DNA from: Cliona cf. orientalis
Lineage: Eukaryota > Porifera > Demospongiae > Clionaida > Clionaidae
DNA length: 64,000 nucleotides
Assembly: GCA_963930775.1 (NCBI GenBank)
Contig: OZ005703.1
Coordinates: 6,076,001-6,140,000 of the forward strand
Direction: 5' to 3'
The position numbers and the translations under genes are program-made. The notes beneath the pieces were generated by a model. The model saw only the letters and a list, made by a program, of their open reading frames with translations, was not told the origin of the DNA and did not search any database. Numbering within the stretch: the stretch's first letter is position 1; the number at the start of each line of letters is the position of its first letter. Of this stretch, positions 59,301-64,000 are shown one piece after another.

Positions 59301-61423
59301 AACGTTTTGATTTTACACGGTGTAGAAATTCACAGAATTTTACTCCACTCCATATTGCTGCTCTAAATGGTCACCTTAGTGTAGTACAATTGCTTACACA
59401 TGAGGCTAAGTGGGATCCTAACATCACTGGTTGGATGCGAAGGACCCCACTTCATCTAGCAGCAATGAAAGGACATTTTAGTATCGTTAAGCATTTCATG
59501 GAAGAGATGAACTGTAATCAATTTATTGAGGATAAAGACAGAAAAACTCCATCAGAGCTAGCAAAACAATGTGGTCATATGAACGTGGCTAGTTATCTTG
59601 ATCTCTTGTTTATGAGTGTCATAGTAACAAAAGGAAATCTAGATTCACTAAAATGGTTTTTTAATAAATTTACTGAATGTGATCATAGCTTGCTAAATAT
59701 TCTTTATGGTGCAGCTGCATATGGCCACCTGCACATTGTTAAATATTTGATAGAAGAAAGGAACTGGAGTTCATTAGCATGCAATCGTAATGGTGATACT
59801 CCTCTACATGTAGCAGCAGAGAATGGACATTTAAGTATCGTAAAGTATTTGACTATCATAAAGCAGTGCAGTCCAACAGTTCAAGGCAAGGACCATCAAA
59901 CTCCTGTTCACCTAGCTGCATTACAAGGACATTTAGAAGTCATTACTTTTTTTATCTCTGATTTAAATTGTGACCCAAATATTCCTGGTCATAGTGGGCA
60001 AACTCCTCTTCACTCAGCTGCTAGCCTAGATCAATTACATATTGTCAAGTACCTAATAGAGGAGCAGAACTGCAATCCTTTATGTCTAGATGATAATGAC
60101 GACACTCCACTTCATTATGCATCACAAAGTGGATCACTAGAAGTAGTAAAATATCTCTCCTCAAGAACAAAATATGACAATACTATTAAATATGTGACCG
60201 ATACTTCGCTTCATTTAGCGTCATATGAAGGACATTTGGAAGTGGTACGTTTCTTCATTATTGACTTAAAATGCAACCCGAACATTCCAGCTGGAATGTC
60301 CTCTATAATGCCTCTTCATGCAGCTGCTGGTAATGACCAGGTGCACATTATGGAGTACCTAATCAAAGAACACAAATGTAATCCATTATGTTTGGATAAA
60401 TATGGTAATACACCCCTTCATCATGCAGTAGTGACAGGATCACTTAAAGCAGTTGAGTACCTTACTTTGGAGATAAAATGTGATCCTACACTTCATAGAA
60501 AAAACGAGTGTATGCAAACCCCCTATCATGCAGCCGCCCTTGAAGGGCAGTTGGAAATTTTCAAATTCTTTCTCTTAAGACTAAATTGCAGTCCTAATAT
60601 TTATGCCACAGATGGCCACCTGCCTCTTCACTTAGCTGCTAGTAAAGGTCATTTACATATCATGAAATACCTAATTGAAGAACAAAACTGTGATCCATCA
60701 TGTCTGAATGAAACTGGAGGCACCCCTCTTCATTATGCGTCACGTAATGGATCACTATTAGCAGCGAAGTACCTAGTATTGAAGCATAACTGTGATCCTA
60801 CCCATTGTGATAGCGGGAATAGTTCAATTCACATTGCCGTATCACGGGGTCACTTGGAACTTGTGAAGTTTTTCATCTCAGACTTCAATTGTGATCCTAA
60901 TATTTTGGATGAATTCAAATGCACTCCACTTCATGCAGCTGCTTGTGAAGGTCATGTGCACATTATGAGATATCTGATTGAAGTATGTGGTTGTGACCCA
61001 CGATTGCATTTGGATATAGGTGGAAATACAGTACTTCATTATGCTTCACTAAATGGATCACTTGAGGCAGTGCGGTACCTTACTTTGGAAAGAATGTGTG
61101 ATCCAATACCAAAAAACAATGTTGGCATTGCTCCCATTCATATTGCTCTATTAAGGGGACAATTAGAAATAGTTAAATTTTATGTCACAATATTGAAATG
61201 TGACCCCAACATTCCCGGTGCAGGCAAGAATAACCTTCTTCACTTGGCTGCATTTGTAGGCCATACCCACATCGTTAAATACCTTCTCGATAAGCAGAAT
61301 TATGGTGTTCACTGGAGGAAAGATCAAATTCTAGAAGCTCTTATGGAAGCACAATCACAAGGTCCTGGACACATCTATATATACTTATGCCTTCTTGTAA
61401 GATACTTTTTTCAATGCAAGTAA
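56330..61423 (+). CDS. 2A-like motif / Death domain / ankyrin-repeat protein, 5 exons
   Basis: Exons 56330-56936, 57093-58198, 58260-58329, 58391-58482 and 58538-61423 keep one open frame of 1586 aa. Residues 1-199 are strongly basic with a hydrophobic helix at about 56-77 and a second hydrophobic run just before the 2A motif, GDVEQNPGP (residues 192-200). A Death domain starts immediately after (about 204-290: LGTVQSALWEARSQWYNLGL onward). A central region of unknown fold follows (about 310-585), then a short acidic linker, then about 25 ankyrin repeats (about 640-1560) with TPLHxA and SIVKYL cores and a frequent CDPNI signature. 2A motifs make ribosomes skip the Gly-Pro bond, so a 199-aa leader and a roughly 1387-aa Death-ANK protein are predicted. 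Death and ankyrin domains suggest an innate-immune or cell-death adaptor; this is inference. Confidence 0.85.
56906..56929 (+). other. 2A-like ribosome-skipping motif (DVEQNPGP)
   Basis: The codons spell D-V-E-Q-N-P-G-P, a full match to the D(V/I)ExNPG|P consensus, preceded by the usual hydrophobic/LLxxG context (HLLLSG). The skip point would fall between 56926 and 56927. The exon ends two codons later. Confidence 0.85.
56999..57026 (+). repeat. 28-nt guanine run in intron 1
   Basis: An uninterrupted G tract in a 156-bp intron, 62 nt after the 5' splice site. It can form a G-quadruplex in the pre-mRNA. Its exact length may be uncertain for sequencing reasons. Confidence 0.8.
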
Positions 61424-61671
61424 CTTTGGTTTACTACATGCATGGTACACACAGCTATAGCTAGCTATACAATAATTGGTGTTTCAGTGTATTTTATCCA
61501 GTCTTAGAACTTATTTGCTTTGGTGAGTCTTTCTCCCCACCCTCACTTCAGCCCAAAATAAACATTTCTCATTGTCAGAGTTATATAACTCTCATCATAA
61601 TAATAAATATATATATTATTTAGCCACTGTCACCCACCTGTGTCAACGCCTATGTGCTATAAATTTCTCAC
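61424..61671. other. Intergenic, 3' of the ankyrin gene
   Basis: AT-rich; contains an AATAAA at 61556-61561 that could serve the ankyrin gene. Nothing else recognised. Confidence 0.4.
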
Positions 61672-61958
61672 CTTCCTGGAGGAAAGTGCAAACCTTCTCA
61701 ATGGCAGGAGGAGTCTGCTCATGGCCGGAGTCTAGCATGGCGGCAGCAGCACCCACTTTGTTCCGCATCTGCTCATTGAGCTGGTGCTGTTTCCTGTGAC
61801 CATGCATGCTTCCTAAAAAATTAATTATGCTAATATCGGCTTGGTGTTCAATTGCATCTTCTTAACCTTGTTGCCAAGAGTTTATTGTTGATCTTTGATT
61901 TCACATCCCTGTTGGCCTGCAACACCTCCTCCATCGAAATACCTTTGCTAGTGGACAT
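61672..61958 (-). CDS. Possible minus-strand exon pair, unrecognised
   Basis: On the minus strand, 61958-61867 starts ATG and reads MSTSKGISMEEVLQANRDVK and on to a GT donor. 61812-61672 follows an AG acceptor and reads HRKQHQLNEQMRNKVGAAAA, MLDSGHEQ and IEKVCTFLQE to another GT donor. Each block looks coding (helical, charged), but their phases do not match if joined directly. This may be a decayed gene, or an intermediate boundary may be wrong. The product is not recognised. Confidence 0.25.
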
Positions 61959-62249
61959 TCCTACTGCTGGATAACTTTCACAGAAGACAGATATGGACAG
62001 ATAAGCAAATGAGGGGAAATTCCTGTAGCAGACATTGCTGTTCTTGCTCGAGAGGACTATACCAATATTATATTATTTTTATGCTCATTAAGTATAAATA
62101 TGAATTCCTAATTAAATTGCCCAACCACTTTGCATTTATTTTTCAATGATTGCTGTTATTATCATTATTTTTTGCACGCGTGTTTTCAGTATAGGTAAGT
62201 ACCTGGTATAAACTCTTCCAGAATGGAGTGCGCATGCGCACATGCATAA

Positions 62250-62652
62250 CTAGAGCTCTGTAGAGCACATACCCCGCGCGCTCTGTAGCCATTGTAGCGT
62301 AGTATTGCAACGCTCTGAGGCATAGCTGTTTTATGACTTGACGACCCTTTCCAACACTGAGCTTGAGCATGCGCAGTCGCATCAGCTTGCTATTATGCTA
62401 AAAGAGTGGGCGTGGTCGATAAACCACAGGCATGCTGAACAGAAAATACACGATTTGTAGCACTACTAAGCCTTTTTGAGCAATTCGAAGCGCATACAAA
62501 CCAGTTTTGCACCAATATCTACCGATCGGTTGTGCTTATAGCACACATAAATGCCTAGAACGCGAGATCTGGCGATTTTCGTGCCGACAACGACAACGAC
62601 AACAGACAGACAAACCGATTGCTTTACCCCTTGCGCATGCGCGCGGGGTAAT
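62250..62652. repeat. ACCCCGCG-ended dispersed element
   Basis: Begins TAGAGCTCTGTAGAGCACAT then ACCCCGCGCGC, and ends CTTGCGCATGCGCGCGGGGT. It includes the 20734-20880 repeat and the ACGACAACGACAACGACAAC phrase of 32346-32735. The element ends about 50 bp before the FUT11 upstream ORF. Confidence 0.65.
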
Positions 62653-62700
62653 AAGCGTGCACACGGTATGGAGGCGGGGCTACTACCTCCTTCAATAAAC

Positions 62701-62739
62701 ATGGCGGCTCCCGATAAACAATCTTCGAATTCCTCATGA
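62701..62739 (+). promoter_or_regulatory. Upstream ORF overlapping the FUT11-like start (ATGA)
   Basis: ATGGCGGCTCCC starts a 12-codon frame (MAAPDKQSSNSS) whose TGA (62737-62739) overlaps the main ATG (62736-62738). Its start has A at -3 and G at +4, a strong context, while the main start has C at -3. Main translation would need reinitiation or leaky scanning, unless transcription starts within it. Confidence 0.6.
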
Positions 62740-64000
62740 CTGCCGAGAGCAAGGCGTCCCCCCACTCATCTAGAAATTCTACCCCCGACATGTGCCCATC
62801 AACGAAGAAACTCTTCAAGATCGCTCTATTCCTCCTCTTTCTCTCTCTGGTCTCCGCCTTGCTCACCAGCTTCTACCTCTTCTCTGAAGAAGACGAACTC
62901 TTAGCCCTTCAAGACGACCGCGGTGGCGGACAGCAAGGCGACGAATACGTATTGGTAGACACATCACGCGAGAAGGATCCCATATTCCTACCTCCCGAGG
63001 GGACCACGGATCTCCCAATAATCGTATGGTGGACTGATTTCGTCCCAGAAATGAGAATTATCAGACAGTGCAAGGAAGGCTCTTGCTTGATCACAAAGAG
63101 CAGAACAGAACTCCAGAATCCGAACGTATCAGTGTTTATGTACTATGGGACAGACGTGGACTGGAATGACCTACCATTACCACGGAAACCTCAACACATG
63201 TGGGCACTGTTGCACGAAGAATCACCAAAAAATAACTGGGTCTTAGCCACCGAAAAAGGCATAGAACTATTCAACTTCACAGCTACTTGTAGCCGCTACT
63301 CGAGCTACCCACTACACCTTCACTTTTTTCACAACATTGAACACCTGATGCAACCAATTAGGTACCCCACTCAACTCAAAAGCAAAGGTAGCCTCGGGCA
63401 GGTTTTCTTTATGCAATCAGACTGTGACCCTCCGTCCGATAGAGACTCTTACATTGAAGAATTGATGAAATACATTGATGTTGACTCGTATGGTAGGTGC
63501 CTGCACAATAAGGACCTTCCAGAAGAGTTGCAAGATCCGTTAACATTCAATAGTGAAGGAGTAATGAATATTGTTGGCAAGTACAAGTTTGCCATAGCAT
63601 TTGAGAATGCATTATGCAATGATTACCTCACAGAGAAGTTCTGGCGTCCGCTATACGCAGGAGTAGTTCCAATTGTCAGGGGCTCCCCCACCATCAAAGA
63701 CTGGGCACCGAGCGAACAGAGTATAATAGTGGCTGAAGATTTTCCAACACCCAAAGATTTGGCGGAATATTTGAAATTTCTAGACGGAAATGATGCGGAG
63801 TACGAAAAATACCTTGCATGGAAGACTGAAGGTGTCACAAACAAACGACTCTTAGCAGACTACAACTCTCGGGAGTGGTTTATTGAAAACGAGGGCCTTA
63901 GTTTCATAGACGGCTTCCAGTGCTACGTCTGCGATCAGCTTCACTTGAGGAGAAGGCAAAATATCAAGACTCCACTCATCGCTGATAAGACACACTACGA
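62736..64000 (+). CDS. FUT11: Alpha-1,3-fucosyltransferase 11-like (GT10), 5' part, runs off window
   Basis: One open frame of 421 codons from ATG 62736 to the window end, without an intron. Residues 31-53 form a signal anchor of type II topology (KIALFLLFLSLVSALLTSFY), followed by an acidic stem. GT10 blocks match FUT10/FUT11: VWWTDF, YYGTDVDW, WALLHEESPKNNW, QSDCDPPSDRDSYIEELM, VDSYGRCLHNKDLP, AFENALCNDYLTEKFWRPLY, then GSPTIKDW and IDGFQCYVCDQLH. FUT10 and FUT11 are ER/Golgi GDP-fucose-dependent enzymes, recently described as protein O-fucosyltransferases for EMI domains. Human FUT11 is 492 aa, so about 70 residues are missing at the edge. An in-frame TAA at 62715 excludes an earlier start in this frame. 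Confidence 0.9.
   Translation, partial: MTAESKASPHSSRNSTPDMCPSTKKLFKIALFLLFLSLVSALLTSFYLFSEEDELLALQDDRGGGQQGDEYVLVDTSREKDPIFLPPEGTTDLPIIVWWTDFVPEMRIIRQCKEGSCLITKSRTELQNPNVSVFMYYGTDVDWNDLPLPRKPQHMWALLHEESPKNNWVLATEKGIELFNFTATCSRYSSYPLHLHFFHNIEHLMQPIRYPTQLKSKGSLGQVFFMQSDCDPPSDRDSYIEELMKYIDVDSYGRCLHNKDLPEELQDPLTFNSEGVMNIVGKYKFAIAFENALCNDYLTEKFWRPLYAGVVPIVRGSPTIKDWAPSEQSIIVAEDFPTPKDLAEYLKFLDGNDAEYEKYLAWKTEGVTNKRLLADYNSREWFIENEGLSFIDGFQCYVCDQLHLRRRQNIKTPLIADKTHY

Noticed and set aside
1-64000. tRNA or rRNA genes
   Set aside because: No cloverleaf with A/B boxes or rRNA-like blocks was recognised by eye; short tRNAs could be missed without a scan.

Overview
The window looks like sponge (demosponge) nuclear DNA, probably a haplosclerid such as Amphimedon or a relative. 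The species is inferred from gene content only. Genes are animal-type, with many short GT-AG introns in AT-rich DNA. Sponge-like features are two-Ig receptors with a CC-containing first domain, an intronless multi-membrane-span receptor-like gene, and a Death-ankyrin protein with a 2A-like motif ahead of the Death domain. Intergenic DNA and introns are packed with small DNA transposons, fold-back elements and local duplications.

Layout. 1-12.9 kb: a minus-strand coiled-coil gene faces PSME3IP1 (FAM192A) across about 100 bp. Next comes a tandem segmental duplication: PSME3IP1 3' exons, an Ig receptor gene and PRPF38A 5' exons occur at 1.42-5.73 kb and again at 5.83-11.51 kb. The outer copies of PSME3IP1 and PRPF38A are complete; the inner copies are broken. 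Both Ig receptor genes are open but their cytoplasmic tails differ: the first has an ITAM-spaced tyrosine pair, the second has lost one tyrosine. 13.9-16.5 kb: SLC35E1, whose reading frame needs a 5-nt microexon. 17.2-18.7 kb: transposons, including a GC-rich fold-back element. 18.7-20.5 kb: the intronless membrane protein. 21.4-32.1 kb: a roughly 10.7-kb inverted structure whose arms are made of a 36-bp minisatellite in opposite orientations, resembling Foldback-type elements. 33.5-44.0 and 46.5-55.9 kb: two complete tandem CYP46A1-like P450 genes of 14 exons. Their introns differ by clean transposon insertions, so each gene supplies empty sites for the other. Broken copies of the SLC35E1 3' exons lie between them. 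56.3-61.4 kb: a 1586-codon 2A-Death-ankyrin gene in five exons. 62.7-64.0 kb: the 5' part of a FUT11-like fucosyltransferase, preceded by an upstream ORF that overlaps its start.

There is no operon logic. The common theme is duplication followed by divergence and transposon invasion: Ig receptor pair, P450 pair, four copies of the SLC35E1 last exon, several MITE families. The most notable items are the 2A-Death-ANK gene, the giant inverted satellite structure, ITAM loss between the Ig paralogues, the 5-nt microexon, and a 1.28-kb TIR element containing a RecQ-like Walker A fragment. All exon boundaries were placed by reading GT/AG sites and checking phase by hand. No alignment or database search was run.
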